24,203 nt of DNA from contig DCZG01000162.1 in the NCBI GenBank assembly GCA_002331575.1, positions 1,535 to 25,737 on the forward strand, in the 5' to 3' direction. The notes under the pieces are model-generated. The model did not search any database. It saw only the letters and a list, made by a program, of their open reading frames with translations, and was not told where the DNA came from. Below, in pieces: positions 1-7,503 of this stretch. Both the position numbers and the translations under genes were made by a program. The stretch is from Atopobium sp. UBA2090 (GTDB lineage Bacteria > Actinomycetota > Coriobacteriia > Coriobacteriales > Atopobiaceae). Position 1 is the first letter of the stretch. Each line of letters opens with the position of its first letter.

Positions 1-1078
1 GCGCCTCGCCAGCGGACTGGGCGAGTCCGCACTCCACCATGACGCCCGCGAGGTAGACGGTGCCGTCGTCGCGCGGCGAGAGGTCGACGGAGAACTCGGG
101 GATGTCGTCGGGCACCTCGTTGTGCTTGAACAGAGCGTCGAAGGCCTCCTCGGCCTTCTCGCCCGCTCCCTCGCCGTGGTAGAGGTCGCAGATGTTGCGT
201 GCGAGCTGACGCTTGAGCCGATACGGGTCGGCGGTGCCGTCGGCGAACGCGGCGTCGATCTGGTCGATCTCGTCGATCGAGAGCGTGGAGCACAGGCGGA
301 AGTAGCGCGGGACGAGCTCGTCGGTGATCGACATGAGCTTGCCGTACATGTCCGCCGGCTCGTCGGTGAGGCCGACGTAGTTCTTGTAGCTCTTGGACAT
401 CTTCTTGTGGCCGTCGAGCCCCTCGAGGAGCGGCATCGTGAGCGCGACCTGGGGCTCCATACCCATGTCGCGCATGAGGTCGCGTCCGGCGAGAAGGTTG
501 AAGATCTGGTCGTTGCCACCCATCTCGAGGTCGGCCTTGACGACGACGGAGTCGTAGGCCTGGAGCACGGGATAGATGAACTCGTGCAGCGCGATGGACT
601 GGCCGTTGACGTAGCGATTGTGAAAGTCCTCGCGCTCGAGGATGCGCGCCACGTTGAACTTGCTCATGAGCCCAAGCATGTCGGCCAGGGCGAGCGGCTT
701 GATCCAGTCACCGTTGTGGACGATCCGCGTGCGCTCGGGGTCGAGGATCTTCATGGCCTGCGCGACGTAGGTCTGCGCGTTCTCCTCGACCTTCTCCTCG
801 GTGAGGGGCGGGCGGGTGCTGTCACGGCCGGACGGGTCGCCGATGAGGGCGGTGCCGTTGCCGATGATGAGCGTGACGTTGTGGCCGAGCTCCTGGAACT
901 GGCGCATCTTGCGCAGAGGCACGGCATGGCCGAGATGCAGGTCGGGGCTCGTGGGATCGACGCCCAGCTTGATGTTGAGGGGCGTGCCCTTCTCGAGCTT
1001 CTTCCTGAGCTCGTCCATGGGCACGATCTGCATCGTCCCCGAAGTGATGACCTTGAGTTGCTCGTCGACTGGCAGCAC
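1..1078 (-). CDS. tyrS: Tyrosyl-tRNA synthetase, type 2 (3' end cut by window edge)
   Basis: Class I aminoacyl-tRNA synthetase that charges tRNA-Tyr with tyrosine in the cytoplasm. The reverse-strand protein shows the HIGH motif as PDLHLGHA, followed by a GDPSGRDSTRPPLT stretch typical of the second (TyrZ-like) bacterial TyrRS subfamily rather than the E. coli TyrS type, and the KMSKS loop as KKMSKS. The last visible residues, VECGLAQSAGEA, match the opening of a C-terminal S4 RNA-binding domain, so roughly 40-50 residues lie beyond base 1. I chose the GTG at 1078 because GGAGG lies 8 bases upstream and the product then starts LPVDEQL, like relatives. An in-frame ATG at 1093 has no Shine-Dalgarno and is the alternative. 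The gene diverges from the penicillin-binding protein gene. No T-box leader is visible upstream. Confidence 0.95.
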   Translation of the reverse strand, partial: MLPVDEQLKVITSGTMQIVPMDELRKKLEKGTPLNIKLGVDPTSPDLHLGHAVPLRKMRQFQELGHNVTLIIGNGTALIGDPSGRDSTRPPLTEEKVEENAQTYVAQAMKILDPERTRIVHNGDWIKPLALADMLGLMSKFNVARILEREDFHNRYVNGQSIALHEFIYPVLQAYDSVVVKADLEMGGNDQIFNLLAGRDLMRDMGMEPQVALTMPLLEGLDGHKKMSKSYKNYVGLTDEPADMYGKLMSITDELVPRYFRLCSTLSIDEIDQIDAAFADGTADPYRLKRQLARNICDLYHGEGAGEKAEEAFDALFKHNEVPDDIPEFSVDLSPRDDGTVYLAGVMVECGLAQSAGEA

Positions 1079-1267
1079 TGCTCTGTCCTCCATGAATAAT
1101 CTGTGCTTCACGAGCGGCGGACCCGCCGTCGCGCAGGCTACAGGATAGCGCAGCTGAGGTGAAAGAGCGGCACGACGGACACGAGAGCCGCGACACCACA
1201 AAATGCGGAACATGAGGGCGTTCACCACAACGCCCCATTCCCAAAGGGGCAAAAAACGTCCGCGTCT

Positions 1268-1273
1268 TATAAT
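1268..1273 (+). promoter_or_regulatory. -10 element for the penicillin-binding protein gene
   Basis: A perfect TATAAT hexamer sits about 30 bases before the ATG at 1304. No good -35 hexamer is found 16-18 bases upstream. Transcription would begin near 1280, giving a leader of about 24 bases that contains the ribosome binding site AAGGAGG (1292-1298). Confidence 0.5.
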
Positions 1274-1303
1274 GACTGGGTGTATGACGATAAGGAGGAG
1301 CAC

Positions 1304-3514
1304 ATGGGGATTAGAACCCGAAGGGCACGCACGCATTCGCGCACGCACATCGTAGGCTTCAGCCTCGCTGGCGTGCTCGGCTTCATTGCCCTTCTCGCGG
1401 TGACCGTCGCGCTGTCGGTAGGCACGCTGGTCTCCTCGTGGCTGGAGGACCTACCGGACTACACCTCTGCTGACGCTTACCTGGTCGCCGAGCCCACGAC
1501 GGTCTATGACGCCGACGGCAACGAGATCGCGAGCTACTACCTTCAGCAGCGCCGCTCCGTCGACCTCACCCAGATCTCGGACTACGTGATCAAGGGGACC
1601 GTCGACACCGAGGACAAGCGCTTCTACAGCCACAACGGCATCGATCCCCAGGGCATCGTCCGAGCCGTCGTCGTGTCCCTGTCGGGCGGCTCCGAGGGTG
1701 CGTCCACGATCACCCAGCAGCTCGTGCGCAACACCATCCTCTCGGACGAGCAGTTCGATCACACGATAAAGCGCAAGGTCCGCGAGGCCTACATCGCCAT
1801 CCAGATGGAGAAGGAGTACACGAAGGACCAAATCCTCAACATGTACCTCAACACCATCTACTACGGCAACGGTGCCTATGGCATCGAGGCCGCGAGCATC
1901 ATCTACTTCAACAAGGACGCGAGCGACCTCACACTCGCCGAGGCGGCCACGCTCATCGGCCTGCCCCAGTCGCCCTCCTACTACGATCCCACGGTGCATC
2001 CTGACGCCGCAAAGGAGCGCCGCAACACGGTGCTCGACCGCATGCTCGAAGCCGGTGACATCACACAGGAGGAGCATGACTCCGCCCAAGCCGAGGACCT
2101 CGTCCTGAACGAGGGCGAGCTCTCGGACCCCACGGGCACCTACCCGTACTTCACCGACTACATCAAGGAGCTCCTGCTCGAGGACTTCTCGTCTGACACG
2201 ATCCTCCAGGGCGGGCTGAAGGTCTACACCACGATCACACCCTCGTACCAGACTGCGGCGGAGGACGCCTGCAACAAGGTGCTCGATGACATTGGAAACG
2301 ACCAGCTCGGCGCGGCGCTCGTCTCGATAGACCCCAGCACCGGCTACATCCTGGCCATGGTCGGCGGACAGGACTACAGCGCGAGCGAGTACAACTTGGC
2401 GACCTCGACGAACCGACAGATGGGCTCGTCGTTCAAGACGTTCACCCTCGTGGCGGCCATCGACTCGGGTATGAACCCCGACATCAAGCTCAACTGCACG
2501 TCCCCCATGCAGATCACGTCTACATGGAAGGTCAAGAACTTCGGCAACCACAACTACGGGACCCAGACGCTCCAAAGCGCGACCGCGATATCATCCAACA
2601 CAGGATATGCGCAGGTGGCTGAGGCCATCGGCATCGACAAGGTCATCTCGACGGCCCATGCGATGGGCGTCGACACCGACCTGCCAGAGTACCTGTCCGT
2701 CTCGCTCGGCTCCGTGGGCATCTCCGCGGTCGAGCAGTGCGAGGCTTACTCCACGCTACCCTCGGGCGGCGTCCATCGCGACGCGGTCGCCATCACCAAG
2801 ATCGAGGATCGCAACGGAAACGTCGTCTACCAGCACGAGGACAACCCCACGCAGGCAATCAGCGAGGCGGTCGCCGAGGCTTCGACAAACGTCCTCGAGA
2901 CGGTCATCGCCAACGGCGCCACAGGTTACTACGCCCACTACAACTTCAACTGCGATCAGCCCGTCGCTGGCAAGACGGGCACATCGGACAACTCCGAGGA
3001 CCTCTGGTTCTGCGCCTACACGCCGCAGCTCTGCACCGTGGTCTGGTGCGGATACCCCTCGTCGCGCACAGAAATCATGATCAACGGATCGACGGGGACG
3101 ACGCAGGAAACGGTGCAACCGATATGGTGCGACTACATGAACACTGTGCTCAAGGGTGTTGAGCGCAAAGAGTTCCCGACCACGACCGACAAAGTGAACT
3201 ACCTGCCCAACAGCTCGTGGACCTTCGTGGGCACCTCGAGCTCGGACAACTCCGACAGCGTGGTCGAGACCGTCACTGACGAGGAAGTCGTGGAGACCAC
3301 GACGACCAAGACCACGACAACCACGCCTTCCACGACTGGCACCAGCGGCGGGACCACGACCGATACCAGCAGCGGCACGACCAATACCGACACCGGAGAC
3401 ACGAGCGGCACCGGCGGAACGGGCGGGACGGGCGGCACCGGTGATACCAGCGGAACCGGTGGCACCACCGGAACCGGCGGGACGGGCACCAGCACCACCA
3501 CACCGACCGGCTAG
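1304..3514 (+). CDS. Class A penicillin-binding protein (transglycosylase/transpeptidase)
   Basis: Bifunctional peptidoglycan synthase that polymerises lipid II and cross-links stem peptides on the outer face of the membrane. The 736-residue protein has a short basic N-terminus and one membrane segment (about 16-40). A GT51 domain follows (about 70-245), with E103 in EDKRFYSHNGID and the STITQQLVRN and MYLNTIYYGNGAYGIEAA motifs. The penicillin-binding transpeptidase domain (about 330-600) has nucleophile S375 in SSFK, S430-S-N432 and K557-T-G. From about residue 645 there is a disordered Thr/Ser/Gly tail. I place the start at ATG 1304 rather than the in-frame GTG at 1280, because AAGGAGG ends 5 bases before 1304. 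The family fit is close to PBP1a/PonA, but the exact orthologue is not resolvable here. Confidence 0.96.
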   Translation: MGIRTRRARTHSRTHIVGFSLAGVLGFIALLAVTVALSVGTLVSSWLEDLPDYTSADAYLVAEPTTVYDADGNEIASYYLQQRRSVDLTQISDYVIKGTVDTEDKRFYSHNGIDPQGIVRAVVVSLSGGSEGASTITQQLVRNTILSDEQFDHTIKRKVREAYIAIQMEKEYTKDQILNMYLNTIYYGNGAYGIEAASIIYFNKDASDLTLAEAATLIGLPQSPSYYDPTVHPDAAKERRNTVLDRMLEAGDITQEEHDSAQAEDLVLNEGELSDPTGTYPYFTDYIKELLLEDFSSDTILQGGLKVYTTITPSYQTAAEDACNKVLDDIGNDQLGAALVSIDPSTGYILAMVGGQDYSASEYNLATSTNRQMGSSFKTFTLVAAIDSGMNPDIKLNCTSPMQITSTWKVKNFGNHNYGTQTLQSATAISSNTGYAQVAEAIGIDKVISTAHAMGVDTDLPEYLSVSLGSVGISAVEQCEAYSTLPSGGVHRDAVAITKIEDRNGNVVYQHEDNPTQAISEAVAEASTNVLETVIANGATGYYAHYNFNCDQPVAGKTGTSDNSEDLWFCAYTPQLCTVVWCGYPSSRTEIMINGSTGTTQETVQPIWCDYMNTVLKGVERKEFPTTTDKVNYLPNSSWTFVGTSSSDNSDSVVETVTDEEVVETTTTKTTTTTPSTTGTSGGTTTDTSSGTTNTDTGDTSGTGGTGGTGGTGDTSGTGGTTGTGGTGTSTTTPTG

Positions 3515-3537
3515 AGAATCGCTGCAAGCAATGACAA

Positions 3538-3574
3538 GGGGCGCGGCCGAATCGCTTCGGTCGCGCCCCTTTTC
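3538..3574. terminator. Intrinsic terminator between converging PBP and argR genes
   Basis: GGGGCGCGGCCGA pairs with TCGGTCGCGCCCC (13 bp, one G-U) around loop ATCGCT. On the plus strand it is followed by TTTTC, so it fits as the PBP gene terminator. On the minus strand the tail after the stem is TTGTCATTGC, a weaker U tract, so termination of argR here is possible but less certain. Confidence 0.85.
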
Positions 3575-3593
3575 TTATCCATTGGCCAATCCC

Positions 3594-4025
3594 CTATCGA
3601 GAGCTCCCGAGCTTCTCGACAAGAGATTGGAGCTCCGCAGCGCCATCGGCGGAGTCGGCGACGACAAGAACCGTGTCGTTGCCGGCAACCGAGCCAAGCG
3701 CATGCGAGAGACCGGCATCATCCACCGCGGCGGCCACACCTGACGCCGTCCCCGGTTGGCACTTGATGACCACGAGGTTCTCCGCGCGTTGGGCGACGAT
3801 GACGAACTCGGACAGCATTCGCTGGAGGTGCAGGTCCTCCGCGAGAACGTAAATGCCCTCGGGAAGCTTGCGAAGACCCATGTCGGCTATGTCACGTGAG
3901 ACCGTTGCCTGTGTGCAGCTGAAGCCCCTCGCCTGCAGCTCGTCGACAAGCGCCCTCTGCGTGCGAACGGACGTGCCGCGAACGATGTCCCTGATTGCAT
4001 CCTGCCTGCTATTCCTGCGCTTCAA
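3594..4025 (-). CDS. argR: Arginine repressor ArgR
   Basis: Hexameric arginine-sensing transcription factor that controls arginine biosynthesis or catabolism genes. The 143-residue length is normal for the family. The N-terminal winged helix carries TQATVSRDIADMGLRKLP (about 38-55). The C-terminal arginine-binding and oligomerisation domain shows GTASGVAAAVDDAGL and GSVAGNDTVLVV, the family's Gly-Asn/Asp-Asp-Thr turn. The only workable start in this frame is TTG at 4025: an in-frame stop lies 12 bases upstream, and a GAGG sits 7 bases before the TTG. No arg or arc genes are in the window, so its targets are elsewhere. Confidence 0.95.
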   Translation of the reverse strand: MKRRNSRQDAIRDIVRGTSVRTQRALVDELQARGFSCTQATVSRDIADMGLRKLPEGIYVLAEDLHLQRMLSEFVIVAQRAENLVVIKCQPGTASGVAAAVDDAGLSHALGSVAGNDTVLVVADSADGAAELQSLVEKLGSSR

Positions 4026-4335
4026 CAGCCTGCCTCAACTCTCGAAACCGAAGCCGCAGCAACGCCGCGAGCCTGGAGATTTTGGATATGGAGACATGAT
4101 TATACATTTCTTGCAGAGGGGGGACCTCCCACTCCGTAATCTAAGTCTCGAGCAACCCACGGACCGGGTGCAAGGCGCTTCGTGCAACTGGCCCGCATTC
4201 TTTCTGCCCCATACCACCAACCACTTGGCACCCACCGCGACATTGGTGCTCGTATTCACCCGACCCTGTTCTATTATGCGAAGAGACTCGAATCGGCAAA
4301 CGATGCCAGGCCACCCAATCAACCAGGGAGGAAAG
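4026..4335. other. 310-base intergenic region between divergent argR and C39-like gene
   Basis: The left part holds a minus-strand TATAAT (4099-4104) about 75 bases upstream of the argR start. The right part holds a plus-strand TATTAT (4272-4277) about 60 bases before the C39-like gene. Neither has a convincing -35 box at standard spacing. One TTGGCA hexamer lies at 4225-4230. No tRNA, conserved riboswitch or coding sequence is recognisable. Confidence 0.5.
4099..4104 (-). promoter_or_regulatory. -10 element for argR
   Basis: On the minus strand this is a perfect TATAAT. It predicts a leader of about 65-70 bases before the TTG start. It lies inside the imperfect palindrome ATGATTATACAT (4096-4107), which is in the right place for autoregulation, but the spacing does not match a standard ARG box. 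No -35 element is evident. Confidence 0.4.
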
Positions 4336-5445
4336 ATGCCCTATCTCGACAGCGGTGGACGTCAGCGCCTCAATTCGCCCCATGACGCCGGCAGGTCCTC
4401 TCGGCGTCGCCCAAACCCGCATTCGCAGGGTCGCGGCAGCTCGAACGGCAGCTCTCGCCTCAGGTCCTCGGACGGTCGCAGGGGTCGCAACGGCTACTCC
4501 TCTCTGCGTTCCCACAACATCCGCTTTGGCCGCAACTCCTCGATGAACAGACTCTTTGGCGGCAACCTCCAGGGCGTGCTGCTTATCGTCGCGGCAATCG
4601 CGATTCTCGTCGTAATCATCCTCGGCATCTCGAGCTGCGTGCACGGTTGTTCCTCCAAGCAGGAGACCCCCGAAGTCAACGAGAACGACTCCCGCGTCGC
4701 CGCAGGCGTCTCCGCCGACCTCACCCAGCAGTTCACTACCGCCCTCGACCGTGACGACCAGCTCTCCTGGATAGCCGCGAACGCCGACAAGTACTCCGAC
4801 ACGGCCATGCTCGAGCTCGCCCTCAACGAGCCCGCAGCCATCGACTTCGTCGCCTCCTACCCCAACTCTGACAAGACCGCCGAACTCTACGGCGACTCCG
4901 TGACCGCCGGGTCGGCGCCGCAACTCTACGACTGGGACAAGCGCTGGGGTAATGTCGACTACGCTGGATCCGCGCTCGGCGTGACGGGCTCCGGCCCCAC
5001 AGCGCTCTCCATGGCATACATGGGAATCACCGGATCCACGGACAAGACGGCGGCCGACATCGCCAACCTCGTGACCTCGAGCGGTCTCGCCACGGGCGAC
5101 TCCTACATGGACGGAAGCTTCCTCGAGAATCACGCCGCCGACCTCAACCTCGCCTGCAAGACGTACGAACCCTCGGCTGACAACCTCCTGACCGTCCTTG
5201 ACGCGGGCACCTACATCATGATCGAGGCCAAGGCGGGTACGCTCACCAGCGAGACGCACTGGGTACTTCTCGTCACCGAGAACTCCGACACCTCCGTGGT
5301 GGTCTATGACCCCACATCAACCGAGGTGAGCTCAGTCTCCTGGACCGCCTCGAAGCTGGCGTCCTCCTGCTCGACGCTCTACTCGCTCACTGCCGCGACG
5401 AAGGACGACAGCTCGTCCTCGTCTACCACGAAGTCCTCTAAGTAG
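4336..5445 (+). CDS. Membrane-anchored C39-fold protein with Ser in place of the catalytic Cys
   Basis: The 369-residue protein has three parts. An Arg/Ser/Gly-rich cytoplasmic N-terminus (1-76) leads into a single membrane segment (about 79-100). The exported C-terminal domain (about 195-350) resembles the peptidase C39-like fold. YDWDKRWGNVDYAGSALG matches the usual QWDxRWG...G opening. The next motif, normally GCGPT with the nucleophile Cys, reads G218-S219-G220-P221-T222; the codon is TCC. The His (H308 in ETHWV) and Asp (D325 in VYDPTS) positions are kept. It may therefore be a binding protein, a pseudopeptidase or a serine variant. I chose ATG 4336 because GGGAGG precedes it by 5-6 bases; the reading frame stays open upstream to 3853, but that part overlaps argR. 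The partner or substrate is unknown. Confidence 0.8.
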   Translation: MPYLDSGGRQRLNSPHDAGRSSRRRPNPHSQGRGSSNGSSRLRSSDGRRGRNGYSSLRSHNIRFGRNSSMNRLFGGNLQGVLLIVAAIAILVVIILGISSCVHGCSSKQETPEVNENDSRVAAGVSADLTQQFTTALDRDDQLSWIAANADKYSDTAMLELALNEPAAIDFVASYPNSDKTAELYGDSVTAGSAPQLYDWDKRWGNVDYAGSALGVTGSGPTALSMAYMGITGSTDKTAADIANLVTSSGLATGDSYMDGSFLENHAADLNLACKTYEPSADNLLTVLDAGTYIMIEAKAGTLTSETHWVLLVTENSDTSVVVYDPTSTEVSSVSWTASKLASSCSTLYSLTAATKDDSSSSSTTKSSK

Positions 5446-5467
5446 AGGCTCATCGCAGCCACAAAGA

Positions 5468-5500
5468 GGGCCCCGCACCTGATGGTGCGGGGCCCCTTCC
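5468..5500. terminator. Bidirectional hairpin terminator between C39-like gene and phosphosugar mutase
   Basis: GGGCCCCGCACC and GGTGCGGGGCCC form a perfect 12-bp stem around loop TGAT. It is followed by CTTCC on the plus strand and TCTTTGTG on the minus strand. It lies between two convergent stop codons (5445 and 5521), so it can serve both genes. Confidence 0.8.
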
Positions 5501-5520
5501 TGACTGATGCAGAGCAGCGA

Positions 5521-7242
5521 CTACGAGAGGATCTTCTCGGAAGCCTTCTGCAGCTTTGCACGGACGGCCTCAGAGTCGGCACGCGTCGCACCCTTGGAGA
5601 ACAGGTACGCCTTGACCTTGGGCTCGGTGCCGGACGGACGGAAGATGACCTTGTTGTCATCCTCGAGACGGAACTCGATGACGTTGGCGGGCGGAAGAAC
5701 CTGAGCCGCCTCCTTCTGCAGGCCGGAGACGCGCGGCATCTCGGGACCGGTCGCGTAGTCGGTCATGCCGACGACCTTGTAGCCGGCGATCTCCGCGGGC
5801 GGGTTCTTGCGGAGGCCATCCATGATCTGGGCCATCTTCTCGGCACCGGCGGCACCGGGGAACGAGGCGTTGACGGTCCCGTTGAGGTAGTAGCCGTGCT
5901 TCTTGTAGAGCTCCTCCATGGCCTCGTAGAGGTCCATGCCCTTGGCGGCGTAGTGCGCGGCCATCTCGACGCACATCTCGACGGCGACGATGGCGTCCTT
6001 GTCGCGGGCATGGGTGCCGATGAGGTAGCCGTAGGACTCCTCGAAGCCCATGAGATAGCGGTCCTCCTCGCCCTCGTCCTTAAGCTGGTCGATCTGGTCG
6101 CCGATGTACTTGAATCCGGTCAGCACGCGGCGCAGCTCGAAGCCCATGTCCTTGGCCAGGGCATCAGGCATGGCGGACGAGACAATCGTGGTCACGGCAA
6201 CCTTGCGCTTGACGTCCTCGCCCTTGTCGGCGGCCATCTTGGCGAGCCAGTCCATGAGCAGGACGCCCATTTCGTTGCCGGAGAGCAGCACGTAGCCGCC
6301 ATCGTGCGGAATGGCGGTGCCCATGCGGTCGGCGTCGGGGTCAGTGGCGACGACGAGGCTCGGCTTGACCTTCTCGGCGAGGTCGAGGGCAAGCTGCAGG
6401 GCCTCGCGGAACTCGGGATTGGGATACGTGCAGGTGGGGAAGTTGCCGTCAGGATTGGCCTGCTCGGGAACCACGGTCACGTTGTCGACGCCGACCTCCT
6501 TGAGGATGCGCGAGACGCACTCCATGCCGGTGCCGTTGAGCGGCGTGTAGACCACTGAGTAGGACGGGTCGGCCTTGAAGCCGGGGATGGAGACCTTCTT
6601 GACGTTCTCGATGAAGGAGTCGAGAACCGCCTCGGGGGTCCACTCGATGAGACCCTTCTCCAGGCCCTCGTCGAAGTCCATCATCTTGATGCCATGGAAG
6701 ATGTCGACGTTGGCGATGTTGGCCGAGATCTCGTCCGCAGCCTCGTCGGTGATCTGGCCACCGTTGTCGTTGTAGACCTTGTAGCCGTTGTAGATCGCGG
6801 GGTTGTGGGACGCCGTGAGGACGATGCCTGCGGAGGTGTGCAGGTAGCGAACCGCGAAAGAGAGCGTGGGAACGGGCTCGATGCGCGGATACACGTAGAC
6901 GTGAACGCCGTTGGCGGCGAGGACGCCGGCGGCGACCTTCTGGAAGTCCTCGCCCTTGTTCCTCGAGTCACGGGCGAGGGCGAGCGTGGGCTTGTCGTAG
7001 TGAGCGTTGAGATAGTCGGCGACGCCTTGGGTGGCCTGGGCGACGACATGGACGTTCATGCGGTTGGTGCCGACGCCGATCACGCCACGCAGGCCCGCAG
7101 TTCCGAACGCAAGGTCGCGATAGAAGGCGTCGTTGAGCTTCTCCTCGTCGCCGGCGAGCAGCCCGTCGAGCTCTGCCTTGAGATCGGCCTCGGTGACGTT
7201 GTCCTTCCAGAGCTGGACCTTTGCCTCGGTGGTTGAATCCAT
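5521..7242 (-). CDS. pgcA: Phosphoglucomutase/phosphomannomutase family phosphosugar mutase (PgcA type)
   Basis: Alpha-D-phosphohexomutase that moves phosphate between C6 and C1 of glucose or related sugars. It feeds glycogen, UDP-glucose and cell-wall glycan synthesis in the cytoplasm. The 573-residue protein has all four family signatures: phosphoserine loop TASHNP with S145; metal loop DPDADR (301-306); sugar loop GFEESYG (399-405); phosphate-binding RPSGTEPK (535-542). The start region, with FGTAGLRGVIGVGTNRMN, matches the PgcA subfamily (about 570-580 residues) rather than the shorter GlmM or ManB types. ATG 7242 is chosen because AAGGGG precedes it by about 6 bases; an in-frame start 8 codons upstream would swallow that site. 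The symbol is by family resemblance, and substrate preference (glucose or mannose) is not certain. Confidence 0.92.
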   Translation of the reverse strand: MDSTTEAKVQLWKDNVTEADLKAELDGLLAGDEEKLNDAFYRDLAFGTAGLRGVIGVGTNRMNVHVVAQATQGVADYLNAHYDKPTLALARDSRNKGEDFQKVAAGVLAANGVHVYVYPRIEPVPTLSFAVRYLHTSAGIVLTASHNPAIYNGYKVYNDNGGQITDEAADEISANIANVDIFHGIKMMDFDEGLEKGLIEWTPEAVLDSFIENVKKVSIPGFKADPSYSVVYTPLNGTGMECVSRILKEVGVDNVTVVPEQANPDGNFPTCTYPNPEFREALQLALDLAEKVKPSLVVATDPDADRMGTAIPHDGGYVLLSGNEMGVLLMDWLAKMAADKGEDVKRKVAVTTIVSSAMPDALAKDMGFELRRVLTGFKYIGDQIDQLKDEGEEDRYLMGFEESYGYLIGTHARDKDAIVAVEMCVEMAAHYAAKGMDLYEAMEELYKKHGYYLNGTVNASFPGAAGAEKMAQIMDGLRKNPPAEIAGYKVVGMTDYATGPEMPRVSGLQKEAAQVLPPANVIEFRLEDDNKVIFRPSGTEPKVKAYLFSKGATRADSEAVRAKLQKASEKILS

Positions 7243-7261
7243 GTGAGTCCCCTTTTTCCGA

Positions 7262-7283
7262 GGCACGGAACGTATTCCGTGCC
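7262..7283 (-). promoter_or_regulatory. Perfect inverted repeat just upstream of pgcA
   Basis: GGCACGGAA and TTCCGTGCC flank the spacer CGTA, a perfect 9-bp arm pair that ends about 20 bases before the pgcA start. It could be an operator or a leader hairpin near the ribosome binding site. No regulator is identified. Confidence 0.45.
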
Positions 7284-7503
7284 AACTGACACATGCCTAG
7301 ACGTAAGTTTAGCCAAGTGGAGCAAGGACGATGCTTGATGCACCGCAAACGTCGACACAAGGCGGCGAAGGGACGGGTCGACGATGTGGGAACTTGCTGG
7401 CGGCACCCGCTGTGGCCCGTGAGGGACCCTTCCAGATGTCACAATCAGACACGCTTATGCGACGGTGCGCCGTCGCACCACACTACGGGCGAAAGGTGTC
7501 CCG

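Noticed and set aside
122..1099. Plus-strand 325-codon open frame opposite tyrS
   Set aside because: It is antisense to a clear tyrosyl-tRNA synthetase; the low-complexity Val/Leu/Glu/Asp composition is typical of a GC-rich shadow frame.
1094..1303. T-box riboswitch upstream of tyrS
   Set aside because: The region is short, shared with a divergent promoter, and has no T-box core sequence or terminator/antiterminator pair.
4096..4107. ARG box overlapping the argR promoter
   Set aside because: The palindrome ATGATTATACAT lacks the TGAAT-N4-ATTCA spacing, so I list only the -10 element.
4111..4260. tRNA gene in the argR intergenic region
   Set aside because: GC-rich short repeats suggested a cloverleaf, but there is no T-loop consensus or anticodon arm on either strand.
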